Assembly (NCBI RefSeq): GCF_902813185.1
Contig: NZ_LR778301.1
Span: 1,612,001 to 1,676,000, forward strand
Source of the DNA: Denitratisoma oestradiolicum
Lineage (GTDB): Bacteria; Pseudomonadota; Gammaproteobacteria; Burkholderiales; Rhodocyclaceae
Reading direction: 5' to 3'
DNA: 64,000 nt
Part shown: positions 28,087 to 36,863 of the stretch, piece after piece
How positions within the stretch are numbered: the stretch's first letter is position 1
Layout: the number at the start of each line of letters is the position of its first letter
Program-made: the position numbers and the translations under genes
Notes under the pieces: generated by a model
Seen by the model: the letters and a program-made list of their open reading frames with translations, nothing else
What the model was told of the DNA's origin: nothing
Database searches by the model: none

Positions 28087-28163
28087 TGGCGCGCCCGGAG
28101 CGATTCGAACGCCCGACCCCTTGGTTCGTAGCCAAGTACTCTATCCAGCTGAGCTACGGGCGC
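28087..28163 (-). tRNA. tRNA-Arg (anticodon ACG)
   Basis: 77 nt on the minus strand with encoded CCA. Acceptor GCGCCCG/CGGGCGC, D-arm AGCTCAGCTGGATAGAG, anticodon stem TTGG/CCAA with loop CTACGAA (ACG), and T-arm GTTCGAATC. Wobble A is expected to become inosine and read CGU/CGC/CGA. Confidence 0.96.
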
Positions 28164-28381
28164 GCTGTCTCTCAAGAGGGGCCGAATTATACCTAAAACT
28201 TTCCTTCGGGCAAGGCACCGGAAGGTATTTTTCCAGACTATCCCATTTGTGGGTCAATGAATGCGATGAAACCTGATGTCTCGAATGGGAATCGCCTTGA
28301 CAGCTGCTTTTTGTGCAATGCAAAATCCACCCTCCATCCTTCCCGCCGTTCGGATCGCGCGGCTGTTGTCAGGAGATGTCG

Positions 28382-30091
28382 ATGTCCACGCCGCCGGATT
28401 CTCCCCCGTTTGTGCAGCAGTTGTTGATGCAGGCCGGTCAGGCCATGGCCCAGGGCATGGCGCGCTGGGCGGCACAGCAACAGGCTGCGCCCGAGCCCGA
28501 TGGTGGGGCGGTGGGCAGATTGCAGCGGGACTTGCTGGCGAGCTATGGCCGGCTCTGGCAGGGAATGTTGCAGTCCGGTGAGTCTCGGGTTCCGGGCGCC
28601 TTCGTTTCCGCGCCTCCCGGCGACCGGCGGTTTTCCGGCCGGGCCTGGTCTGATAGCCCCATTTACGACTATCTGCGCCAGGCCTATCTGCTCAATGCGG
28701 ATTATCTGGGGCGCCTGGTGGAAGCTCTACCCTTGGAAGGGGAGCAGGAGCGGCGTCAGGTGCGCTTCATGGTGCGCCAGGCCGTGGAGGCTCTGGCGCC
28801 TTCCAACTTCGCAGCCACCAATCCCGAATTCATCCAGAAGGCCCTGGAAACCCAGGGCGAGAGCATCCGGCGCGGCATCGCCAATCTGCTGGCGGACCTG
28901 GAAAAGGGGCGCATTTCCATGACCGACGAGAGCGCCTTCGAAGTGGGGCGCAATCTGGCCGCTACGCCGGGCGCGGTGGTGTTCGAGAACGAACTGTTCC
29001 AGTTGATCCAGTACGCGCCACTGACCGACAAGGTGGCCCAGCGCCCCCTGCTGATGGTGCCTCCCTGCATCAACAAGTTCTACATCCTCGATCTCCAGGC
29101 CCATAACTCCTTCGTGCGCTACGCAGTGGAGCAGGGCAACACGGTGTTCATGTTGTCCTGGCGCAATGTGAAGGCGGAGCAGGGCCATCTGGGCTGGGAC
29201 GACTACATCGAGCGCGGCGTGCTGGAGGCCATCGACCAGGTGCGGGCGATCTGCCGCATCAAGCAGATCAACGTGCTGGGTTTCTGTGTCGGCGGCACCC
29301 TGCTGAGTTCGGCTCTGGCGGTGGCTCGGGCCCGGGGCGACGAGCCGGCCAAGTCACTGACCCTGTTGACGACCCTGCTGGATTTCGCCGAGCCCGGCGA
29401 GATCGGCTGCTTCGTGGATGAAAAATCGGTGGCCATGCGGGAGACTTCCGTGGGCCAGGGAGGGCTGTTGCCAGGGCGGGAGCTGGCCTCGGTATTCTCC
29501 AGTCTGCGGGCCAATGAACTGATCTGGCAATACGTGGTGGGCAATTATCTGAAGGGCGATACGCCGCCAGCCTTTGACCTGCTCTACTGGAACTCGGATT
29601 CCACCAACCTGCCGGGACCTTTCCTGGTCTGGTATCTGCGCAACATGTATCTGGAAAACAATCTGCGGGTGCCGGGGCGGCTCGACATGTGCGGTGTCCG
29701 GGCCGACCTGGGGAGGGTGGATATGCCGGCCTTCGTGCTGGCAACCCGGGAGGACCACATCGTTCCTTGGCACGGCGCCTTCGCATCAAGCCGGCTGTTG
29801 GGGGGAGAGGTCACCTTTGTGCTGGGGGCTTCGGGTCATATCGCCGGGGTGATCAATCCTGCAGCAGCCAACAAGCGCAGCCATTGGATCAACCCCCAGG
29901 GACTGGAGCAGGCGGAACCGGAACAATGGTTGGCGGGGGCCGAGGAGGTCCGGGGCAGTTGGTGGCCCCGCTGGGCCAAGTGGCTCAAGGCTTTCGGCGG
30001 GCGCAGGATTGCGGCCCGGTCGATGCTGGGGGATGCTGTGCATCCGCCCATTGAGCCGGCTCCCGGCCGTTACGTGAAGGAACGGGCATAA
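28382..30091 (+). CDS. phaC: class I poly(3-hydroxyalkanoate) synthase PhaC
   Basis: 569 residues from ATG 28382, chosen for the TCAGGAGA site 6 nt upstream. It carries the N-terminal PhaC domain with NSFVRYAVEQGNTVFMLSW and the lipase-like box GFCVGG with nucleophile Cys302. The Asp of TREDHIVPW and the His of GASGHIAGVINP complete the triad. It polymerises hydroxybutyryl-CoA on granules. It heads phaC-phaB-phaB-phaR; the ketothiolase PhaA is not in this window. Confidence 0.96.
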   Translation: MSTPPDSPPFVQQLLMQAGQAMAQGMARWAAQQQAAPEPDGGAVGRLQRDLLASYGRLWQGMLQSGESRVPGAFVSAPPGDRRFSGRAWSDSPIYDYLRQAYLLNADYLGRLVEALPLEGEQERRQVRFMVRQAVEALAPSNFAATNPEFIQKALETQGESIRRGIANLLADLEKGRISMTDESAFEVGRNLAATPGAVVFENELFQLIQYAPLTDKVAQRPLLMVPPCINKFYILDLQAHNSFVRYAVEQGNTVFMLSWRNVKAEQGHLGWDDYIERGVLEAIDQVRAICRIKQINVLGFCVGGTLLSSALAVARARGDEPAKSLTLLTTLLDFAEPGEIGCFVDEKSVAMRETSVGQGGLLPGRELASVFSSLRANELIWQYVVGNYLKGDTPPAFDLLYWNSDSTNLPGPFLVWYLRNMYLENNLRVPGRLDMCGVRADLGRVDMPAFVLATREDHIVPWHGAFASSRLLGGEVTFVLGASGHIAGVINPAAANKRSHWINPQGLEQAEPEQWLAGAEEVRGSWWPRWAKWLKAFGGRRIAARSMLGDAVHPPIEPAPGRYVKERA

Positions 30092-30168
30092 TCCGCGGGG
30101 GCGAGAAAGGGGCGCGTCCGCGCAGTGTCAATCAGCAGCCCCATGGTGAGTCATCGGAGGAGTCGATA

Positions 30169-30909
30169 ATGCAAAGAGTTGCGTTGGTTACCGGCGGAAT
30201 GGGCGGTCTGGGGGAGGCGGTCTGTATCAAGCTGGCGGCCCTGGGCTACAAGGTCGTCACCAGCTATAGCCCCACCAATACCAAGGCCCAGGACTGGTTG
30301 CGGGGCATGAACGACATGGGTTACGGCTTCAAGGCCTATCCCTGCGACGTGGCCGACTTCGATTCCTGTCGCGACTGCGTGGCACAGATCGAGAAGGATC
30401 TGGGACCGGTGGATGTGCTGGTGAATAACGCGGGCATCACCCGTGACATGACCTTCAAGCGCATGAGCAAGAATGATTGGGATGCGGTGATCCGAACCAA
30501 CCTGGATTCTGTGTTCAACATGACCAAGCAGGTCATGGATGGCATGAGCGACCGCAACTGGGGCCGGGTGATCAACATTTCGTCGGTCAATGGCCAGAAA
30601 GGCGCCTTCGGCCAGACCAACTACGCTGCAGCCAAGGCAGGGATGCACGGTTTCACCAAGGCCCTGGCCCTGGAAGTGGCCAAGAAGGGCGTCACTGTGA
30701 ACACCATCTCCCCGGGCTATATCGGCACCAAGATGGTGACGGCGATCCCCAAGGATGTGCTGGACAGCAAGATCCTGCCCCAGATTCCCATGTCGCGCCT
30801 GGGCAAGCCCGAAGAGGTCGCGGGCCTGGTAGCCTATCTGGCGTCCGAGGAGGCGGCTTTCGTGACGGGCGCCAATATTTCCATCAACGGCGGTCAACAC
30901 ATGTATTGA
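30169..30909 (+). CDS. phaB: acetoacetyl-CoA reductase PhaB (first copy)
   Basis: 246 residues. VTGGMGGLGEAV, SYSPTN (NADPH-type loop), NNAGITRDMTF, SSVNGQKGAFGQTNYAAAKAG (Ser, Tyr, Lys) and the C-terminal TGANISINGGQHMY match PhaB. It reduces acetoacetyl-CoA to (R)-3-hydroxybutyryl-CoA for PhaC. It precedes a close paralogue by 71 bp. Confidence 0.95.
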   Translation: MQRVALVTGGMGGLGEAVCIKLAALGYKVVTSYSPTNTKAQDWLRGMNDMGYGFKAYPCDVADFDSCRDCVAQIEKDLGPVDVLVNNAGITRDMTFKRMSKNDWDAVIRTNLDSVFNMTKQVMDGMSDRNWGRVINISSVNGQKGAFGQTNYAAAKAGMHGFTKALALEVAKKGVTVNTISPGYIGTKMVTAIPKDVLDSKILPQIPMSRLGKPEEVAGLVAYLASEEAAFVTGANISINGGQHMY

Positions 30910-30980
30910 TTGCCAGAAAGCGCGTGGCTTGCGGCACGCGCTTCTTACAGATTTTTTTGTGTATCGAAGGAAGCAGCGAA

Positions 30981-31721
30981 ATGTCCAAGAAGGTAGCGTT
31001 GGTAACAGGGGGGATGGGCGGTCTGGGCACCGCGATCTGCAAGGCGCTTGCCCAGAGCGGCCATACCGTGGTGGCAAACTGCCTGCCCGGTTTTCCGCCG
31101 AAAGATGAATGGTTGGCCAGAACCAAGGCCGAGGGTTTCGATTTTCGCGTGGCCGAAGGCGATGTGTCGGATTTCGATTCCTGCGCCTCCATGGTGAAAA
31201 GAATCGAATCCGAGATCGGCCCCGTGGATGTGCTGGTGAATAACGCCGGCATCACCCGGGACGGCATGTTCCGCAAGATGGATAAGAGCCAGTGGGATGC
31301 GGTGCTGACCATCAATCTGGATTCCGTGTTCAACGTCACCCGCCAGGTGCTGGAAGGCATGGCGGAACGGGGCTGGGGCAGGGTGATCAACATTTCCTCG
31401 GTCAATGGCATCAAGGGGCAGTTCGGCCAGGCCAACTATTCCGCCGCCAAGGCGGGGATACTGGGATTCAGCAAGGCCATCGCCCAGGAAGTGGCAAAGA
31501 AGGGCGTGACGGTGAATGCCATCGCTCCCGGCTATATCGCCACGGACATGGTCATGGCCATCAAACAGGAGGTGCGTGATTCCATCACCGCCACCATTCC
31601 CGCCGGCCGCATGGGCACGCCGGAGGAAATCGGCGGATTGTGCGCCTACCTGGCCTCCGATATCGCCGGTTACATGACGGGGGCAACCCTGAACATCAAC
31701 GGTGGCCTGCACATGTATTGA
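30981..31721 (+). CDS. phaB: acetoacetyl-CoA reductase PhaB (second copy)
   Basis: 246 residues from ATG 30981 (GGAAG upstream), same length as its neighbour and clearly a tandem duplicate. VTGGMGGLGTAI, NNAGITRDGMF, SSVNGIKGQFGQANYSAAKAG and NINGGLHMY are shared, with many substitutions between. Both keep all catalytic residues, so neither is decaying. Confidence 0.95.
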   Translation: MSKKVALVTGGMGGLGTAICKALAQSGHTVVANCLPGFPPKDEWLARTKAEGFDFRVAEGDVSDFDSCASMVKRIESEIGPVDVLVNNAGITRDGMFRKMDKSQWDAVLTINLDSVFNVTRQVLEGMAERGWGRVINISSVNGIKGQFGQANYSAAKAGILGFSKAIAQEVAKKGVTVNAIAPGYIATDMVMAIKQEVRDSITATIPAGRMGTPEEIGGLCAYLASDIAGYMTGATLNINGGLHMY

Positions 31722-31800
31722 CCCCGCTTGCAGGGATCGGCCGCTGGAACATGGCAGAATCTAACTAAATAAAGCGCGGATACGCGGAGGAGATGCGGTG

Positions 31801-32361
31801 ATGGCTGGGCAGAATCGTCTGATCAAGAAATATCCGAACCGCCGGCTATATGACACCAAGACCAGCAGCTACATTACGCTGGCGGATGTCAAGGGGCTGG
31901 TGCTTCAGCACGAGGAGTTTCAGGTGGTGGATGCCAAGAGCGGCGAGGACCTGACCCGCAGTATCCTGCTCCAGATCATTCTTGAAGAGGAGGCGGCCGG
32001 CTCGCCCATGTTCACCGCTGACATCCTTGCCCAGATGATCCGCTTCTATGGCAATGCCATGCAGGGGATGATGGGCAAGTATCTGGAGAACAATCTCAAG
32101 GCCTTTACCGAAATGCAGGCCAAGTTCAACGAGCAGGCGCGAGGGGTATACGGCGGCGAAAATACTGCGGCGAACCAGGAGCTTTGGTCCCAGTTTCTCA
32201 ATTTCCAGGGCCCCGCCATGCAGAGCATGATGGGCACCTATGTGGAGCAGAGCCGCAAGATGTTCCAGCAGATGCAGGACAACATGCAGGAGCAGACCCG
32301 CAAGATGTTCACTGGCATGCAGTTCCCCGATTTTTCTCCGCCCAAGGACGACAAGAAGTAG
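31801..32361 (+). CDS. phaR: PHB synthesis regulator PhaR
   Basis: About 186 residues; GTG 31798 is an alternative start, GGAGGAG lies just upstream of both. The N-terminal RLIKKYPNRRLYDTKTSSYITL is the PHB/PHA accumulation regulator DNA-binding domain. It is followed by the granule-associated domain and a Met/Gln-rich C-terminal helix. It represses phasin genes and senses PHB. Last gene of the pha cluster, closed by a strong terminator. Confidence 0.95.
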   Translation: MAGQNRLIKKYPNRRLYDTKTSSYITLADVKGLVLQHEEFQVVDAKSGEDLTRSILLQIILEEEAAGSPMFTADILAQMIRFYGNAMQGMMGKYLENNLKAFTEMQAKFNEQARGVYGGENTAANQELWSQFLNFQGPAMQSMMGTYVEQSRKMFQQMQDNMQEQTRKMFTGMQFPDFSPPKDDKK

Positions 32362-32376
32362 TGGCTGGTTGCAGAC

Positions 32377-32408
32377 GACAAAGCCGCCTTGGGCGGCTTT
32401 GTCGTTTT
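32377..32408 (+). terminator. Rho-independent terminator after phaR
   Basis: Perfect 12-bp arms GACAAAGCCGCC / GGCGGCTTTGTC with a 3-nt loop, then GTTTT. Lies 15 bp after the phaR stop. Confidence 0.92.
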
Positions 32409-32424
32409 AACGTGAACCGCGGCT

Positions 32425-32493
32425 CGTCACTCCGGCGCAGGCTGGAATCCAGGGGGCCACCGATCTGGACCCCGGCCTGCGCCGGGGTGACGG
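32425..32493. repeat. dispersed double-hairpin repeat, copy 2
   Basis: CGTCACTCCGGCGCAGGCTGGA ... ACCCCGGCCTGCGCCGGGGTGACGG-like layout, with the same CGTCA/TGACGG ends as 7266-7335 but diverged stems. It lies between the phaR terminator and ivd; the rest of that 280-bp gap holds no gene. Confidence 0.7.
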
Positions 32494-32644
32494 GTTTCAT
32501 CATTCGGGGTGGCGGCCTGCCACCATGGGCGTTAGGCTTGGAATATCAGGCTTTTTCCGTCCCGGACGGTTGGAATTGCAAGCATGCCGGCGTTTGCCAT
32601 AATGACAAGGGCTGCATGTCCTCGGATGGCCCACGGGAGATTTG

Positions 32645-33817
32645 ATGCGGATTCCAAGCCTGAGTTTTAATCATGGCGAAACGATCGATATGTTGCGCGA
32701 GACGGTCCGGGCTTTCGCCTCCAATCGGATTGCCCCAAGAGCGGAGGCGATTGATCGGAGCAACGAGTTCCCCTCATCGCTATGGAAAGAATTCGGTGAT
32801 CTGGGCCTCCATGGCTTGACGGTGGAAGAGGAATACGGCGGCAGCAAGCTGGGTTATCTGGCCCACATCATTGCCCTGGAAGAGGTTTCCCGGGCCTCCG
32901 CCTCGGTGGGCCTGTCCTATGGCGCCCATTCGAACCTGTGCATCAACCAGATCCATCGCAATGGCACTGGTGCTCAGAAGGCCCACTATCTGCCCAGGCT
33001 GGTTTCCGGCGATCACGTGGGGGCCTTGGCCATGTCCGAGGCCGCCGCCGGTTCCGACGTGATGGGCATGAAGCTGCGGGCCGAGCGCAAGGGCGATCGT
33101 TATCTGCTCAACGGCAGCAAGATGTGGATCACCAACGGCGGCGACGCCGATGTCCTGGTGGTCTATGCCAGGACCGACACGGACGCCGGCTCCCGGGGGA
33201 TCACCGCCTTCATCGTCGAAAAGGGGATGAAGGGTTTCAGCCACGGCAAGCACCTGGACAAGCTGGGCATGCGCGGCTCCAACACCTATCCGCTGTTCTT
33301 CGACGGCGTGGAGGTGCCGGAAGAGAACGTGCTGGGCGGGGTCGGACAGGGCGCCAGGGTACTGATGAGCGGCCTCGACCGCGAGCGGGCGGTGCTGTGC
33401 GGCGGGCCTCTGGGCATCATGGCCGCCTGCATGGATATCGTGGTGCCTTATCTGCATGAGCGCCGGCAATTCGGCCGGAGCATCGGCGAGTTCCAGCTCA
33501 TGCAGGGCAAGATCGCGGACATGTATGCGACCTGGATGGCTACCCGCGCCTATGTGTATGCCCTCGGCCAGGCCTTTGATCGAGCCGATGACGCTCGCCG
33601 GCTGCGCAAGGATGCCGCCGGTGCCATCCTGTATGCCGCCGAGAAGGCGACCTGGATGGCCGGCGAGGCCATCCAGGCCCTGGGCGGCGTCGGCTACACC
33701 ACTGACTGTGCCGCCGGCCGTCTATGGCGGGATGCCAAGCTCTACGAGATCGGCGCCGGCACCAGTGAAATCCGGCGCATGCTGATCGGTCGTGAGCTGT
33801 TCGAGGAGACCCGCTGA
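32645..33817 (+). CDS. ivd: isovaleryl-CoA dehydrogenase
   Basis: 390 residues of acyl-CoA dehydrogenase fold: FAD-binding [12 protein letters not shown] and [12 protein letters not shown]. The C-terminal [12 protein letters not shown] lacks the catalytic Glu of most family members at that place. Instead the isovaleryl type uses a Glu in the helix with [14 protein letters not shown], which is present. This makes the assignment fairly specific. It oxidises isovaleryl-CoA to 3-methylcrotonyl-CoA. It opens the liu leucine/isovalerate operon, and its stop is 1 bp before the tandem repeat. Confidence 0.94.
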   Translation: MRIPSLSFNHGETIDMLRETVRAFASNRIAPRAEAIDRSNEFPSSLWKEFGDLGLHGLTVEEEYGGSKLGYLAHIIALEEVSRASASVGLSYGAHSNLCINQIHRNGTGAQKAHYLPRLVSGDHVGALAMSEAAAGSDVMGMKLRAERKGDRYLLNGSKMWITNGGDADVLVVYARTDTDAGSRGITAFIVEKGMKGFSHGKHLDKLGMRGSNTYPLFFDGVEVPEENVLGGVGQGARVLMSGLDRERAVLCGGPLGIMAACMDIVVPYLHERRQFGRSIGEFQLMQGKIADMYATWMATRAYVYALGQAFDRADDARRLRKDAAGAILYAAEKATWMAGEAIQALGGVGYTTDCAAGRLWRDAKLYEIGAGTSEIRRMLIGRELFEETR

Positions 33818-33818
33818 C

Positions 33819-34274
33819 ATGAGCGTTCCGCACGGCCGTCCGAAGGGACGCCAGCCCGGACCCGGAGCCGCAGAGCGGCGAACCGCCGTCACCCCCTTCC
33901 ATGGGGAGGGGGCTGGGGGGAGGGTAGTCCAGTGAGCGTTCCGCACGGCCGTCCGAAGGGACGCCAGCCCGGACCCGGAGCCGCAGAGCGGCGAACCGCC
34001 GTCACCCCCTTCCATGGGGAGGGGGCTGGGGGGAGGGTAGTCCAGTGAGCGTTCCGCACGGCCGTCCGAAGGGACGCCAGCCCGGACCCGGAGCCGCAGA
34101 GCGGCGAACCGCCGTCACCCCCTTCCATGGGGAGGGGGCTGGGGGGAGGGTAGTCCAGTGAGCGTTCCGCACGGCCGTCCGAAGGGACGCCAGCCCGGAC
34201 CCGGAGCCGCAGAGCGGCGAACCGCCGTCACCCCCTTCCGTGGGGAGGGGGTTGGGGGGAGGGTAGTCCAGTGA
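33819..34274 (+). repeat. four tandem 113-bp repeats forming a chain of 38-codon frames before liuB
   Basis: Units begin at 33819, 33932, 34045 and 34158; the fifth period falls exactly on the liuB GTG at 34271. Units 1-3 are near-identical; unit 4 has two base changes. Each unit encodes a frame starting ATG/GTG-AGC-GTT and ending TGA, 38 residues ([12 protein letters not shown]...). The TGA overlaps the next GTG as GTGA, and GGGGGGAGGG lies before each start. The last small frame ends within the liuB start in the same way. Whether the peptides are made is unknown; the repeat is certain. Confidence 0.95.
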
Positions 34275-35878
34275 GCGTCATCCAGTCCCGGCTCGACACC
34301 CGCGCCGATGATTTCAAGGCCAATGCCGCGGTGATGGCTGCCCTGGTGGCCGACCTGCGCGAAAAGACCGCCCTGGTCGCCCAGGGCGGGCCGGAAGCGG
34401 CCCGGCACAAGCATCTGGCCCGGGGCAAGCTGCTGGCGCGGGACCGCATCGACGCTCTGATCGATCCGGGGGCACCCTTCCTCGAACTCTCGCCTCTGGC
34501 CGGCTGGGGCATGTACGGCAACGAGGTGGCCTGCGGCGGCCTCGTCACCGGCATCGGCCGCGTCAATGGCGTCGAGTGCGTGATTGTCGCCAATGACGCC
34601 ACGGTGAAGGGCGGCACCTATTTCCCCATCACCGTGAAGAAGCACTTGCGCGCCCAGGAGATCGCCCAGCAGAACCGCCTGCCCTGCATCTATCTGGTGG
34701 ATTCCGGTGGGGCCTATCTGCCGGCCCAGGACGACGTGTTTCCGGACCGGGATCATTTCGGCCGCATCTTCTTCAACCAGGCCAACATGTCGGCTCTGGG
34801 CATACCCCAGATCGGTGTTGTCATGGGTTCCTGCACCGGCGGCGGCGCCTATGTGCCGGCCATGTCGGACGAGGCCGTGATCGTACGCAACCAGGGCACC
34901 ATCTTCCTTGGCGGCCCGCCCCTGGTGAAGGCCGCCACCGGCGAGATCGTCAGCGCCGAAGAGCTTGGCGGTGGCGATGTGCACACGGCAATTTCCGGCG
35001 TCGCCGACCACTTGGCGGAGAACGACCCGCACGCCCTGGCGATCTGCCGCCGCATCGTCGGCAACCTCAACTGGCAAAAAACCATTTCCCTGGCCCTGGC
35101 GACGCCGGAGGAACCGCTCTACGATCCCGCCGAACTTTATGGGGTGATTCCCGCCGACAGCAAGAAACCCTACGATGTGCGCGAAGTGATCGCGCGCCTG
35201 GTGGACGGCTCGCGCTTCGACGAATTCAAGGCCCGCTATGGCACGACTTTGGTGACGGGCTTCGCCCATCTCCACGGCTATCCTCTAGGCATTGTTGCCA
35301 ACAACGGCATCCTCTTCGCCGAGTCGGCCCGGAAGGGCGCCCACTTCATCGAACTGTGCGCCCAGCGCGGCATCCCGCTCCTGTTCCTGCAAAACATCGC
35401 CGGCTTCATGGTCGGTCGCAAGTATGAGAACGGCGGCATTGCCAAGGACGGCGCCAAGATGGTCACGGCGGTGGCGACGGCCAGGGTGCCCAAGTTCACC
35501 CTGATCATCGGCGGTTCCTTCGGCGCCGGCAACTACGGCATGTGCGGCCGCGCCTACAGCCCGCGCCTGCTGTGGATGTGGCCCAATGCCAGAATCTCGG
35601 TGATGGGCGGCGAACAGGCGGCTTCGGTGCTCTCCACCCTCCGTCGCGATGCCCAGGAAGCGGCGGGTAAGCAGTGGCGCCGTGCGGAGGAGGATGCCTT
35701 CAAGGCGCCGATCCGCGCTCAGTACGAAACCCAGGGTCACCCCTATTACGCCACGGCCCGGCTCTGGGACGATGGGGTGCTTGACCCGGCCCAGAGCAGG
35801 CGGGTCCTGGGCCTGGGTATCTCGGCAGCCCTCAACGGCCCGATCGAGAAGACCTCGTTCGGTGTGTTCCGCATGTAG
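34271..35878 (+). CDS. liuB: methylcrotonyl-CoA carboxylase carboxyltransferase (beta) subunit
   Basis: 535 residues from GTG 34271. The carboxyltransferase crotonase-like halves show [29 protein letters not shown], the acyl-CoA loop [13 protein letters not shown] and the C-terminal [16 protein letters not shown]. Together with LiuD it carboxylates 3-methylcrotonyl-CoA to 3-methylglutaconyl-CoA. Its translation start is the fifth copy of the GTGAGCGT motif of the upstream tandem repeat, which may affect its expression. Confidence 0.95.
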   Translation: MSVIQSRLDTRADDFKANAAVMAALVADLREKTALVAQGGPEAARHKHLARGKLLARDRIDALIDPGAPFLELSPLAGWGMYGNEVACGGLVTGIGRVNGVECVIVANDATVKGGTYFPITVKKHLRAQEIAQQNRLPCIYLVDSGGAYLPAQDDVFPDRDHFGRIFFNQANMSALGIPQIGVVMGSCTGGGAYVPAMSDEAVIVRNQGTIFLGGPPLVKAATGEIVSAEELGGGDVHTAISGVADHLAENDPHALAICRRIVGNLNWQKTISLALATPEEPLYDPAELYGVIPADSKKPYDVREVIARLVDGSRFDEFKARYGTTLVTGFAHLHGYPLGIVANNGILFAESARKGAHFIELCAQRGIPLLFLQNIAGFMVGRKYENGGIAKDGAKMVTAVATARVPKFTLIIGGSFGAGNYGMCGRAYSPRLLWMWPNARISVMGGEQAASVLSTLRRDAQEAAGKQWRRAEEDAFKAPIRAQYETQGHPYYATARLWDDGVLDPAQSRRVLGLGISAALNGPIEKTSFGVFRM

Positions 35879-36068
35879 TCACTAATCAGTCAAGTCATGG
35901 CAAATCGTGAGAGGAATTTCGAGCGAAGCGAGCCGATACAATCGCCTCCCCCGCGAGGGGGAGGATGGGAGGGGGCGGGCCTTGATTTGCTTTCCCGGCC
36001 AAACATCACACGCCTTCATCAAAGCTGTCCCTGTTGTGCTCCGGCTTGGCCGGCTTAGAGGAGAGATC

Positions 36069-36860
36069 ATGTACCGCAATATCCTCGTCCGGACCGAAGA
36101 CAGTGTTGGTCGCATCACCCTCAATCGTCCCGAGCGCCACAATGCCTTTGACGACCAGACCATCGCCGAGCTGAGCGACGCCCTGGCGGCGATGGAGGCC
36201 AGTGCCGAGGTGCGTGTCATCCTGATCGCCAGCGCCGGCCAGCACTTCTGCGCCGGTGCCGACCTCAAGTGGATGCTGCGTGCCGCCGCTCGGGGTGCCG
36301 AGGAGAACCTGGTCGATGCGCGCAAGTTCGCCACGATGCTGGGATGCCTTGCCCGGATGCCCAAGCCGACCGTGGCGCGGGTGCAGGGCGTCGCCTACGG
36401 TGGCGGTGTCGGCCTGGTGTCGGCTTGTGACATCGCCGTCGCCACCGCGGATGCCCGCTTTGCCCTGACCGAGGTGAGGCTGGGCCTCATCCCCGCCGTC
36501 ATTGGTCCCCATGTGGTCGCCGCCATCGGCCCGCGCCAGGCGCGGCGCTACATGCTGACGGCGCAGCCCTTTTCGGCTGCCGAGGCCCATCGCCTGGGCC
36601 TGGTTCACGAACTGGCCGTCGATATCCCGGCCCTCGACGGGGCGGTGAATGGGATCGTCTCGGCCCTGCTGGCCAACGGCCCCCAGGCCCAGGCCGAGTG
36701 CAAGTCATTGATCGCCGCCGTCGCCGGCCGGCCCCTGGATGACCCCTTGATCGAGGACACGGCCCGGCGCATCGCGCGCATCCGTGCCACCGATGAAGCT
36801 CGGGAAGGCATGGCGGCCTTCCTGGCGCGGCGGCGGCCCCGTTGGCCGGCCGGGGACTGA
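36069..36860 (+). CDS. liuC: enoyl-CoA hydratase family, 3-methylglutaconyl-CoA hydratase
   Basis: 263 residues from ATG 36069 (AGGAGAG upstream). Crotonase pattern: LNRPERHNAFDDQTI, oxyanion-hole loop ASAGQHFCAGADLKWM and GVAYGGGVGLVSACDIAVA with the acidic catalytic site in LTEVRLGLIPA. Its place between the two carboxylase genes identifies it as the hydratase giving HMG-CoA. The 190 bp before it contain only a small C/G-rich palindrome (CCTCCCCCGCGAGGGGGAGG near 35946). Confidence 0.92.
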   Translation: MYRNILVRTEDSVGRITLNRPERHNAFDDQTIAELSDALAAMEASAEVRVILIASAGQHFCAGADLKWMLRAAARGAEENLVDARKFATMLGCLARMPKPTVARVQGVAYGGGVGLVSACDIAVATADARFALTEVRLGLIPAVIGPHVVAAIGPRQARRYMLTAQPFSAAEAHRLGLVHELAVDIPALDGAVNGIVSALLANGPQAQAECKSLIAAVAGRPLDDPLIEDTARRIARIRATDEAREGMAAFLARRRPRWPAGD

Positions 36861-36863
36861 AGC

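Noticed and set aside
28087..28163. tRNA-Arg as integration site for a mobile element
   Set aside because: No integrase and no duplicated tRNA 3' end were seen near it; neighbours are ordinary chromosomal genes.
33819..34161. Calling the minus-strand frames through the 113-bp repeats genes
   Set aside because: They read across several repeat units and into liuB antisense; the plus-strand small frames are explained by start/stop overlap and ribosome sites, the minus frames by nothing.
33819..34274. CRISPR array
   Set aside because: The 113-bp units are contiguous and nearly identical over their whole length, with no unique spacers and no cas genes nearby.
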